The notes under the pieces: generated by a model
What the model saw: only the letters and a program-made list of their open reading frames with translations
Told to the model about the DNA's origin: nothing
The model's database searches: none
Translations under genes and position numbers: made by a program
NCBI RefSeq assembly: GCF_011075055.1
Contig: NC_058137.1
Coordinates: forward strand, 10,401,463 to 10,465,462
Direction of reading: 5' to 3'
DNA from: Mangifera indica
Taxonomy: Eukaryota; Streptophyta; Magnoliopsida; Sapindales; Anacardiaceae
DNA length: 64,000 nucleotides
Shown: in pieces, positions 25,477 to 36,816 of the stretch
Numbering within the stretch: position 1 is the first letter of the stretch
How the letters are laid out: the number at the start of each line of letters is the position of its first letter

Positions 25477-27112
25477 AACTTTAATTTGTCCATCTTATTA
25501 CTTGGTTGGTTGTTTGACTACAAGACTTTATTAGGTCTAATGAGAAAACAAAAAGTGTGTAAACATACAGTGCATAGATTTGACCAATATGCTTTCACAT
25601 GTACTGAGGTAATTAATACATTAGTTATTTGTATAATAAAATGTTTGAAGAACATGACAGCTTGGACTTGGAAAGTAAAATCAACATAATTCTAAGCAGA
25701 AGCCCTTTATTAACAAACCGTACACAATATATTGAAATCGCACGTCAGATTAAGACGATCGGAAGTAATCGCACAAATTACTGTTCAAATTATTTTTTAA
25801 AAAGAAATTGTAACAAAACCTCACGGGAAATAACAAATATCTAACTCTCTTTTGGTATCAATGTATTATCTTAGCCCTGGCGGATCTAAAAATGAAATTT
25901 AGAATGCTCAAAGTTAAAATAATACAAATAAATTTTAAATAAAAATAAAAGCAATTAAGGTTATATATAAACTGATCTAGCTTGGTCTCATAAATTGACT
26001 CGACTTAAGTTCAGATAAACTTGAATTTATTTAATTTAAATTCAAACCAAATTTAAATAGAAAGATTTAGTTTATTTTTAAATCAAATTGAACTTAAGTT
26101 AGAGATGTTCAATTTGAGTACGACTAGATTAATAGCTCAAATTTGTAGTTCGGATTTGTGGCTTAAATTTGGTTTGAATTCATAACTTACTTTCATGATT
26201 CATTGATAAATTAACATTGTTTTACTCAAATAATGAGAAAATGATGTTGTTTTTTAAATGAGTCATGAACTAAAATCACAGATTCAAACTATCGATTCAA
26301 GTTATAAATTTAAATTGAACTTGAGTTGAATCGAATATTTTTTTATTTAAGTCGAACTAAAGCCACTACTTGAACTAGTGAGATTAGAACACTAATTTTT
26401 TTAAATTGAAAAGAAAAACATATCAATTAAATCATATACAAAGGGTATAATATAAATTTTGTCTAAATTTGTGGCCTTTTTAAAAGTCAAGGGCTAGTAA
26501 CCCTCCTTGACATCATTTACAAGGTGGAGAACGTTTTTCATAAACCATCTTAAAGAGTTAATTAAGAAATATTTTAGAATTGATTCCCAAAAGCCACCTC
26601 CAAGAAGAATAGATCCCAAATGCGCGCATATATGAAGTGCCAACTAAACTTAACATTTGTGGGCACATTCAACTTCTAACTCTCTCTCTCCAAATGGATT
26701 GGTTGATACAAGACATCGAATCTTTACACAGAATTTCTCAACTTAATCAACAATCACAAGACAATGGAAACCAAATCACAACTCGAACATTATATCAATT
26801 TTATGTTTAAAACCTTCTCAATACAAAAAGATAAAAATTTCATTGAAGAACAAACTTCTATTATTTAATCGAAGTTTATAATAAAAATTTCACTGAGAAC
26901 AACTCCTTTTCATTTTGTTTACGTTCTTATTTACATAGGAAAATCCACTAAGAGTTCTTTTTGGTTCAAACCCAGTACTACCATGAAATGAAAGTTGTAC
27001 AAAGAAACAGAATAAAAACAACAATAATAATTGCAAGAAGGAAAAGACTTTTATTAATAGATTCAACCAAAACCCCTCTTGTCCTTCAACTGCTATTTTC
27101 TTTTTCTCTTTC

Positions 27113-27409
27113 CACAAAATGAGATAGCAAAAAATTTAAGGGTGGACAATTGGATGTGAACGCCTTTAAACAAGGTGGGCTAAGAAACCTAGAGACTTGA
27201 TTTTGTGCCGCCCTTACCCCACCACACCCCTAGCTCATGAAATGCATGATTTGACTGGATTTGACTAAAATGCTTGATTTAAGGGTGGACTCAAATCAAT
27301 GCATGATTTTAAAATGCATAATTGATTCTCCATATTCCGTCTGGAAGATTATTATTTTTCTTTCTTTCTTTCTTTATGCATGAAATGCATCAATATCACG
27401 TTTGCGTTG
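27113..27409. other. Spacer between duplication copy A and Copia remnant
   Basis: About 300 bp containing several atgcatgattt and gaaatgcat words and a (tttc)n run near 27358-27375. No gene seen. Confidence 0.4.
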
Positions 27410-29613
27410 TGCATTATTCAAGTTTTATTGCTTGGCCAATTGAGGCTCTTCCATAAATTGATTTATGACCTCTAAGGTCTCTTGCTCATTTAAGACATAA
27501 TGCATCTTTAAATATTATATATTATAGTTATCCCTATTAAGTTTTTTGCCCTTATTTAAATAAACTATAATATTCTTAGATGTCATGATTAAGTAGACTA
27601 TAAAGACATATCAAACACAACATTAAGTAATACAATTATATACATATTAATTGTTACAATTGTATATTAAAATTTAAAATATCTCACATAAGATATAAAA
27701 TCAAAAGTTTATTATGTTCCCAACCATCTTTTTATCATTCAAATGTTTGATATTTTAAAATTTAATCCAATTGCATCAATATTAATTCTAAATGAGAATT
27801 TCATTAAATTTTATCAATCTCAAAGTTCTCACATTTAACATTTATAATATGTAATTATATATATAACATTAATTTATCTATACTATGACTCGGATCAATT
27901 CATCATCTCATAACTTTATCCATGATAAAGTTCCTATGTTGTTTGCGATAGCCTATCTGTCATGCACTTCATTGATTTGGTAATAACAATAAAACAATGG
28001 ATTCTTTTTTCACATTCAATACAATATGTTTGTCTTCAAGAAATTATAATCCATCTACATAATCCCAAATTTTTTTACATTCTTGCCCTAAACAAGATCA
28101 TGTATCATGGGAGTCCAATGGTCAACCATAGATATAAGTAGACCATATATCATTTTTTTTGGTAAGTTATATCACCTATTTTTTAGTTAAAAGTACGTGA
28201 CTTTCTTTTAAATTTAAATATTTATGATATATAACCCCAATATACACCATTAGACTGTTAGATGATCTCATGTTATACTTCATGTAATGGTTTTTAGTTA
28301 ATATGTTTGTCTTTACAAAAAAAAAAGGACAAAAATAAATTACATATGCATTGTAACGATACCATAACAAGGTAATATGTTATCAAACATTGTGATTTTG
28401 AAACACTATTATGTGCATGAGCTAGAATAAGGTTTTACATGCTTTTATGTGTCATAAAACCCACTAGATTTGTGTCCACACATCAATCTGAGCACCAACA
28501 CACTATCACGTATCGGTAGGAGGGTACCATGTGCTCTTACATGCTGAAACAATAACCCGTGTGACCTCACACATTAGAACAAGATTTCATGCCCTAGAAA
28601 GGTGTCCCATGCACCAATCATGTGCCAGAACTGAACCTCATTTGCCTCTCCACGTTAGTGGGTGTGAATATGGTCTAGTTAACCCATTTGCCCAATTAGA
28701 TTAGACCATTGACAGTTTGACTATTGACTATTGACCGATCAACTGACCTGGTGGGTGTTGATCAATTCAGGTTGCTTGGTTGACCAAACAGGTGCCCTGT
28801 TAACCAAATAGGTTATGTAATTGAGTTTTCCTAACCTTGATTGTAACTTGACAATGTCGAAGAACCCTAATTCCTATTGTCATTTAATTCACCGATTTTG
28901 ATCATCTTTCAAGCAAGAAAGCATAAGACTTTTGATCAGCACCCAATTTTTGGCATCAACGTCATCGGAAACCAACAAACTCAAGGAGATAAGGTCATGT
29001 TTTTGGCGATTTCAACCATATTTTAGTGCATTTTTAATATCAATCCTTGCAACACATATATAGACATCATCCTAAAATGTTTCTAAGTCTCAATCTAATG
29101 CAATCTTGCATAAATTAATTCGAACCCAAAATTTGAATTTTTTTTTACGAATTTTAAGGCAAAAATCAAAGAATCTAGATTATTAAAAAATTTTAGGTTT
29201 TGATTTTTCTTTTTAATTTCTAATACCAATGTTAGAAAATTTAGCCAATTTTATAAATCAAAAAACAATAAATTACATACCTGAAATTTGATTTGTTTGT
29301 TCAATATGGTCCGAAGCGTGAAGGTATTTTCACAACAAGATTTGCCTTTATACTTTTATTTTGGATTATGCGAAAGAAGAAGATTTTGCTTTGGGAGGAG
29401 TTTCTATAAAAACTCAAACCATATATTTGTGTTCTTGGAGGGATAAACTTTCTATTACTATGCAAGAATGCGGTAGTTTTTTGAATATTAAATATGTGTC
29501 TGACTGTTGTCTTAACTTTCACTAACCGCCTTCAACTGTTGTGGATAGTTTAATTATAATATGGATTCGATCGATCCATTATGGGTGAATCCAAGCTATC
29601 CATAAACCAACCA
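27410..29613 (-). mobile_element. Copia 5' fragment: LTR, leader and gag start (minus strand)
   Basis: The minus-strand order is LTR (29613-29230), primer-binding-like site (29229-29216), a 1.6-kb leader, then the gag N-terminus at about 27588-27410. The gag start reads NIIVYLNKGKKLNRDNYNI and then INQFMEEPQLAKQ. It parallels the Copia at 4.0-8.5 kb: both gag start and leader align (for example 28480-28900 with 7200-7700). Everything after the first roughly 60 gag codons is missing. Frame breaks are present. Confidence 0.75.
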
Positions 29614-31488
29614 ATTAAAACAAATAAAAAATAATGCATTGTTTAATTTTATAGGACACGACAACCCACCAAATCACACTTTTTTCCTTTTTTTTTTATG
29701 GAGGTTTTTTGAATTAAATGGGTTTGTAAACACAAGAAGTCGCCATAAACAAATTCCATTTCAATAAATTTCTACGATGCAAATCATTAAATATGTAGAT
29801 ATGCTATTGCCAAGAACTTTCATTAGCTTTACCATCAGACTTTAATTTGTCCATCTTATTACTTGGTTGGTTGACTACAAGACTGTATTAGGTCTAATGA
29901 GAAAACAGAAAGTGTGTAAACATACAGTGCATAGATTTGGCTAAGATGCTTTCACATGTACTGAGGTAATTAATACATTAGTTATTTATATAATAAAATG
30001 TTTAAAAAGCATGACAACTTGGATTTGGAAAGTAAAATTAACATAATTCTAAGCAGAAGTCCTTTATTAACAAACCATACAAAACATATTAAAATCGCAT
30101 GTCAGATTAAGACGATCGGAAGTAATCAAACAAATTACTATTCAAAATATTTTTTAAAAAGAAATTGTAAGAAAACCTCATGGGAACTAACAAATATCTA
30201 ACTCTTTTTTGGTATCAATGTATTATCATAGCCCTGGCGGAACTAAAAATGAAATTTAGGATGGTTAAAATTAGAATAATACAAATAAATTTTAAATCAA
30301 AATAAACATAATTAAGGTTAGATCTAAACTGATCTAGTTTAGTTTCATAAATTGGCTTGACTTAAGTTCAGATAAGCTTGAATTTATTTAATTAGAATTC
30401 AAACAAAATTTTAATAGGAAGATTTGGCTTATTTTTTAAATCGAATTAAACTCGAGCTAGGGGTGCTCAACTTGAGTTTGACTCGAATTGATAACTCAAA
30501 TCTATAGTTTGGATTTGAGGTTCAAGTTTAGCTTGAATTCAAAATTCAAATTATTGTTTGAATTTGTAGTTCGAGTTCATGACGTATTGATAAATTAACA
30601 TTATTTTACTTAAATAATGGAAAAATAATGTTATGTTGTAAATGAGTTATAAACTAGAATCACAAATTTGAATTATTGATTTGAGTCAAAAATTCAAACT
30701 ACTGATTTGAGTTGAATTGAATAATTTTTTATTTGAATCAAACTTGAGTCACCACTGGAACTAATGAGAATAGAACACTAATTTTTCAAAAATAGAAAAA
30801 AAAAATCAATTAAAACTTATAAAAAGGATATAATATAAATTTTATTTAAATTTGTGACCTTTTTTAAAAGTCAAGGCCCAGTGACCCTCCTTAACACGCT
30901 TTTGAATATCATTTACAAGGTGATGAACGTTTTTCATAAACCATCTTAAAAGAGTTAATTAAGAAATATTTTAGAATTGGTTCCAAAAAGCTGCCTCTGA
31001 GAAGAATACTAAGAGCCAACTAAACTTGACATTTGTGGGCAAATTTAACTTCTAGCTCTCTCTCTCCATATTGATTGGTTGACACAATACATCGGATCTC
31101 TGCACAAAATCTCTCAGCTTAATCAAACAAACACAAGACAAGGGAAACCAAATCACAGCTCAAACATTATATCAATTTTACGTGTAAAATCCTTATCAAT
31201 ACAAAAGATGAAAATTTCACTGAAGAACAAACTTCTATTATATCAATTGAAGTTTGCAATAAAAAATTTCACTAGAGAACAACTCCTTTTCATTTTGCTT
31301 ACGGTCTTATTTTCATAGGAAACCCACTAATTTTTTTTTTGGTTTAAATCCAGTACTACCATGAAATGAAAGTTGTACGAAAAAAATAATAAAAACAACA
31401 AAAATAAAAGCAAGGAGTAAAAGGCTTTTATTAATAGATTCAACAAAAACCCCTCTCGTCCTTCAAAAGCTGTTTTCTTTTTCTCTGC
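28944..31488. repeat. Segmental duplication, copy B
   Basis: Counterpart of 23812-27112 without the MULE element M3. It includes the Copia LTR (29230-29613) and the following non-coding region. Numerous small indels separate the copies, so the duplication is not recent. No gene is recognisable. Confidence 0.85.
29230..29613 (-). repeat. Copia LTR in duplication copy B
   Basis: Starts tgttagaaaatttagcc and ends aaccaacca. Matches 24143-24539 with small deletions, including loss of part of the ggataaacttgtgttttg stretch. Confidence 0.7.
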
Positions 31489-31668
31489 TAACAAATCCTG
31501 AATGTTTTTTTAGTTTATTTTTGTCCTTCAGACTCTATTTATATTATTTCTAGGAAGTGTCGTTTTGCTTTTTGTTGTCTTTTGTCGCACTCACGCGTGA
31601 TCGCTTTCGTATATTTAGCTTACATGAGATTGAAATGGCTTTCTCCCTTTTTATTTATTTATTTATTT

Positions 31669-32325
31669 TTTCCAAAGGACTTATTCCTACCTAAAGTTCA
31701 CTCTTTTTTTTTATATTTTTATCCATTAATTTTAAAAAATTTAAATATTTTTCTATTTTAGTTATTATAATCAAAAATAAAATTATTATTTTAAAATTTT
31801 ATTTAAAACAATAATTTATCCCTATTTCTTATTTTAATTTTGAAAACTAATAATTTCTTTTCTAACTTAATTTTAAAAAATTAGTTTTTCACCATCAACA
31901 CTTAGGGTTTTTAAAGTTTCTATATTTTTGGGTTGACAACCACGTCCCTTAAAATTCAAAATATTATACTTACACCTCAAAATTTTTTCCCTTTTTCTAG
32001 CAGCCATTCCTCTTGATGATTCCCTCTAGTGTGTGTTATGTTTTAAACTTTGAGATGAATGACTGTTAACTCTAAAATATAGAAATCCTAAATAGTAAGG
32101 GTAAAAAATAACTTTTTAAAATTAAGTTAGAAAAAAATTGTTAATTTTTAAAATTAAAGTAAAAAATGAAAATAAATTATTTTTAAATAAAATTTTAAAA
32201 TAATAATTTTATCTTTTTGATAATAATAATTGAAATTAATAATAAATGAGTATTTAATTATTTTAAAGTTAATAGATTAAAACTTCAAAAAAGAATAAAC
32301 GTTGAGTGGGATAAGTCTTATGGCC
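31669..32325. mobile_element. MULE-type non-autonomous element M4, upstream of the CRK gene
   Basis: The left end ttccaaaggacttattccta and the right end, reversed, ggccataagacttatcccac are diverged forms of the family terminus. The interior repeats the family theme of paired words around ttttaaaattaag and gggtaaaaaataac in opposite orientations. I see no matching target duplication, which suggests age. Its right border lies about 215 bp before the CRK start codon. Confidence 0.55.
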
Positions 32326-32364
32326 TTTTGACAAATCCCGTCATTCGTCAACTTTCTCCCCAAA

Positions 32365-32370
32365 AGTCAA
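32365..32370 (-). promoter_or_regulatory. W-box-like site upstream of the CRK
   Basis: The sequence agtcaa is the reverse complement of TTGACT, the core bound by WRKY factors, 170 bp before the start codon. CRK promoters are known to be rich in W-boxes. A single 6-mer is weak evidence. Confidence 0.35.
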
Positions 32371-32420
32371 ATCATCATAATTAATTTCCTTGGTTGGATT
32401 AAATATTATAGGAAATTAAC

Positions 32421-32426
32421 TTGACC
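32421..32426 (+). promoter_or_regulatory. W-box-like site upstream of the CRK
   Basis: The sequence ttgacc (TTGAC[C/T] core) lies 114 bp before the start codon. It may already lie in the 5' untranslated leader. Confidence 0.35.
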
Positions 32427-32539
32427 AGCATTTGCATTCACATTTCTGCGAGGAAGTGAGAAAAACACAGCAATATTTTATATTTCAATTTATAAACTAT
32501 ATATATGGTTTCATCTTCCTAAAAGTTCTGAAAATAAAG

Positions 32540-35500
32540 ATGGGTTTTCGTTTTACATGTTTGCTTTGTTTCATCTCTGTTATGCTGATAAACACTGGTG
32601 TTGTTAGAGCAACTATATGTTATGACACAGGGAATTTCACAAGTAATAGCACTTACGAGAAGAACAGGAACCTGATTCTCTCATCTCTTGCTTCTAATGT
32701 CACTCTTCATGAAGGATTTTTTTATACTGCGACTATCGGCCAAGACCCTGATAAAGTTTATGCTCTTGTGAATTGTAGAGGAGATTCTTCCGCAGAACAG
32801 TGTATTAGTTGTGTAAGTTATACAGTCAAAGGTATTATGAACCAGTGTTTGAATCAGAAAGAAGCAGTTGCATGGGGAGGTAGTCCTCAATGCATTGTAC
32901 GCTATTCAAACCACTCGAAATTTGGAAAAATGGAGGCAGATCCTATGGCTGGTGGCAGTTATGCGAATAATATGACGATCAACATGACACAGTTTAGTCT
33001 GGTTTGGAAGAGTTTGATGAATCGGTTGTTGACAAAGGCTTCGGCTGGCTCTAATAATAATACTAGTAAGTTTGCAACTGGAGAAGCTAATTTGACCGAC
33101 TTTGTGAAGATGTATGGACTGATGCAGTGTACTCCGGATATTTCAGAGAGTGATTGTGACTCTTGTCTGCGCCAATCTGTAGCTTTCTATGAGTCTCACG
33201 ACTATGGAAAGCCCGGTTCTATTATCATGAGACCTAGCTGTATGTATATCTGGGATTTGAATCCTTTCTATAACGCCACTATTGATTCTACACCTACACC
33301 AGAATCTCTTCCTTCTCCGCCACAACTTTTCCCAAAAGGTTTGCGTTAAGATCCTTTCCTGATATTAGTCCATCAGTATGCTCATGTTCTAAGATTCTTT
33401 CTTAATATATACTATACTATCTATTTACACTTTATTTATTTATTTATTTATTTTTGGTTTGCGTATGCAGGAAAAGGAGGCATTCCATCTAGAACTGTTA
33501 TAATCATTGTTTCTTCTGTGGTAGTAATCTTTGTAGCACTTTTTGTTTTTGCCTTCATGTGTGTCCTTTTACAAAGAAGGAAGACAAAGCAAAAGATGAG
33601 AAGCAAGCAGGAGGCAGAAGGTATAAACCAACTACCTATAATCGACTTGACTTCATTTCTTTTCTGAGTTCTAATTAACTTGTTACTGCTATTGTCAAGA
33701 TGGTGATGATATTGATAACGTGGAATTCTTGCAATTCGACTTCAACACAATCAGAGCTGCAACAAATGACTTCACAATTGATAATAAGCTAGGACAAGGT
33801 GGATTTGGTGCTGTTTACAAGGTAATATTGACCAAAAATGCATATTAATTGTCCACTAAGATGGGTTAAATTGAGAATTTTTAATACGTTCGAAGCTATA
33901 CAATTTCAGGGGAGGCTTTCAGATGGACAAGACATAGCTGTGAAGAGACTATCTAGACAATCTAGCCAAGGAGAACTGGAATTTAAAAATGAGGTCCTCT
34001 TAGTGGCCAAGCTTCAACATAGGAATTTGGTTAGACTTCTTGGTTTCTGTTTTAAAGGAAATGAAAGGCTTCTCATCTATGAGCTTGTGCCCAATTCAAG
34101 TCTAGATAAATCTATATTTGGTGAGGTTTCACAGCACGTTTGCTTTTATTTCTGTGGCCAAAGAACTATTTCCCATCCAAGTTTTAGCCCATTCTCAAAA
34201 ATATACTCACGATATTTCAAAAATCCAAACACCTACCCATAGACTAATTTGTGTTAAAATTTTTAGTTATAGGTAAGGGTAAAATCGTTATTTTATCACT
34301 AAATGTTAAAAACCCTAAAAGTTAATATCATTCTCCCCCCCGGGCCCATATCTTAAAAACTAGCAACTTCACCTCCACCCATAGTTTAAAAAGTTAACAT
34401 TTCACCCTTAGAGTTTGTTTCCCTTCTCTGACCACTACCATTCCAATCAACTATTGACGCTTTCTATCTATCTTCTAGATCTAGCCATGAAGGACAATCA
34501 CCCACCACTATGAAAGACAATGAAGCATCATCCATATCTAAAAAACATGACGAAGAGTTGTCCTTCGTCGTTTGAATGAAGGGACAAAGTGTCGTCCTTT
34601 ATTGTGTTTTCTAGATCTAGATGACGAAGGGTTATCCTTTATCTAAGAAGATCGACAACTGGATTCCCTATGCCACCAAAGATGAAACCTAGAAATGGAA
34701 AAAAAAGCAAATTTTTTAAAACTTAATCATGGGAAAAATTGTTAGTTTTCCAAACTAAGGAGGGAAATGATATAAATTTATAGAGTTTTAAGGTTTAATG
34801 ATAAAATGACGATGTTACCCTTACCTCTAACAGAAGTTTCTAACAAAAGTTAGTTCATGAATGGGTGTTTGGGTTTTTTAAATGTCTTGGGTGGAAAATA
34901 GTCCTTTGGCCTATTTCTGTCAATCTTGTAACTTGTTCATGGCAGAAGATTGTATAATCTTTCTACAATCTATTGTTTGGTGAATTTTCAGATCCAATGA
35001 AGCGTTTACTATTGAATTGGGAGATTCGATACAAAATCATTAGCGGTATAGCACGGGGACTTCTTTACCTCCATGAAGAATCAAGGCTTCGAGTTATTCA
35101 TCGTGATCTTAAAGCTAGTAATATTCTTTTAGATGTTGATTTGGTTCCAAAAATTTCAGATTTTGGAATGGCAAAGTTGTTTGAAATAGATCAAACTCAA
35201 GGTGATACAAGTAGAATCGTTGGGACCTTGTAAGTATACAAATATATAAAAGAAGTATAAGTAAATAAAATTCTACTATTCTAACCATGAATAATGATTT
35301 TCAGTGGATATATGGCACCAGAGTATTTGACACACGGAAAATTCTCAGTCAAGTCTGATGTTTTTAGCTTTGGTGTGTTAGTCTTGGAAATCATCAGTGG
35401 CCAAAAAAACAGTTATATTGAAGAGCAAGCACAAGATCTATTAGCCTATGTGAGTAAATACAAGTCATTATCAATATTTTTTATTTCTTCTTCTAGGTTA

Positions 35501-35867
35501 ATCTCACAATTAATAGCCATGAAATCTTTCTCAATTTTTTTAGGCATGGAGAAATTGGACTAAAGGGACAGCTTTGAATCTGGTAGATCCTAGTTTGAGG
35601 GTTGGTTCTAGTAGTGAAATGTTGAGATGTATCCATATCGGGTTACTTTGTGTTCAAGAGAATGCACTGAGTAGACCTACAATGGATTTGGTTGTTCTTA
35701 TGCTCACTAGCTCCTCTCTATCTCTCCCAATTCCCTCGAAGCCTGCATTTTTTAGGCAATGGAACCCTAACACGGATGATTCCAAATCACCATTGTCGGA
35801 TCACAATGAAAATTACGTTCAAATATCGTTGAATGAGGTTACAATTACTGAGCTAGAAGCTCGTTAA
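32540..35867 (+). CDS. Cysteine-rich receptor-like protein kinase (CRK), seven exons
   Basis: Predicted plasma-membrane serine/threonine receptor kinase. Proposed exons are 32540-33338, 33471-33620, 33700-33821, 33910-34120, 34992-35229, 35305-35449 and 35544-35867. All introns are GT-AG and all phases agree, giving about 662 residues with no stop, which is normal for the family. A signal peptide (residues 1-24) precedes two Gnk2/DUF26 domains with the C-X8-C-X2-C signature at C79/C88/C91 and C197/C206/C209. The membrane span is about 276-300. The kinase domain has [10 protein letters not shown] (348-357), lysine K369 in [12 protein letters not shown] (464-471), DFG (484-486) and GYMAPEY, so it is an RD-type kinase that looks active. 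The start at 32540 was chosen over the in-frame ATG at 32432 because a good signal peptide follows it. Intron 4 carries a 756-bp MULE element. CRKs act in immune, redox and stress signalling; the ligand is unknown. Confidence 0.95.
34156..34911. mobile_element. MULE-type non-autonomous element M5 in CRK intron 4
   Basis: The terminal repeats are ggccaaagaactatttccca on the left and, reversed, ggccaaaggactattttcca on the right. The 9-mer tatttctgt is duplicated exactly at 34147-34155 and 34912-34920. The element fills most of the 871-bp intron 4 and leaves both splice sites untouched. The interior resembles M2 closely. There is no transposase coding. The sequence ends less than 100 bp before exon 5, so normal splicing is plausible. 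Confidence 0.92.
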
Positions 35868-36816
35868 CACTTGTTCAAAGAAAAATAGATTTTATTTATA
35901 AAATGGAGAGTTTTGCAAGATTTCTTTCTTATAATTATAGTTGATTTCGTTGTACTCGATAATATATTTATTAATGGAGAAAAAGTTTTATGGGATAATC
36001 TCATAGAATATACCGTTACAAAAGGGTATTGTAGTTCATCCACTAAAATTAAGGTTACATACTTCAATTTGTTTTTATGTGGGTTATTTTTATAAAAATC
36101 CTTGAAAATGTGGTTATTATAAAAAAAATAACCTAAAATTAAAAGAACAAACAAAAATGTGCTTTTGATTTTGAGACGAACTGAGAAATAGAAAGTTACA
36201 CAACCCAACAACTCATCAACTTGTTCTTGTGTAAGATTTGCATTCCTTGTTTCTGGTACTTATATATTTTATGCAATTGTTTGGGGGTTTCTAGAGATAA
36301 ATAATAACACTAGTGCTACTTTATCTTTAGGGATATTAAAAAAAATGCCAGAGCCACCTATACAATTCTACCACACTTTTTTTTCATTAAATATTTATAC
36401 CACAAAGTTAGTTAAATACCTAAACTACCGTTATCTTCTTCTTTATAAACACAAGGAAAAGGCATCATTTTCAACAATAAAAAGCAAAATAATTGTTTTA
36501 GAGATCTTGCAAATAACTCACTCTAATCCAAGTCATTGTTAATTCATACCCTTTATCTGACTTTTTTTTTGTATAATAGTTGAAAATCAAAGATTGTATA
36601 CTAAAGTAGATGATTTAAGATAAATTTATGTTAATATATTGTTGAATGTTTTTATTTGTAAGTTAAAATAGTTAGAGTACTGATTGATAGTTCAATCGGG
36701 ACTTGGGTCTTGACCGAAAACAAGTTGATATAACATTCATTTTCATAACTACAATCTGAAAATTGTAGGAAAAATGGGTAGACTAGATTGCCTACCCTAG
36801 AAAAAAGTAGAAGAGA
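35868..36816. other. 3' flank of the CRK, no gene seen
   Basis: AT-rich sequence, presumably including the CRK 3' untranslated region. The open frames have no recognisable domain. Confidence 0.45.

Larger units (their letters stand above)
23812..27112. repeat. Segmental duplication, copy A
   Basis: Aligns with 28944-31488 apart from a 716-bp gap equal to the MULE element M3 plus one target duplication. It contains the end of a Copia leader, a Copia LTR (24143-24539) and 2.6 kb of sequence outside the LTR. Because the shared sequence extends well beyond the LTR, the two copies come from duplication and not from two insertions. No gene is recognisable. The open frames at 25629-25844 and 29998-30201 are the same non-coding stretch in both copies. 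Confidence 0.85.

Noticed and set aside
25629..25844. 71-residue frame, with a similar 67-residue frame at 29998-30201
   Set aside because: Apparent conservation is explained by the segmental duplication; composition and lack of any domain suggest non-coding sequence.
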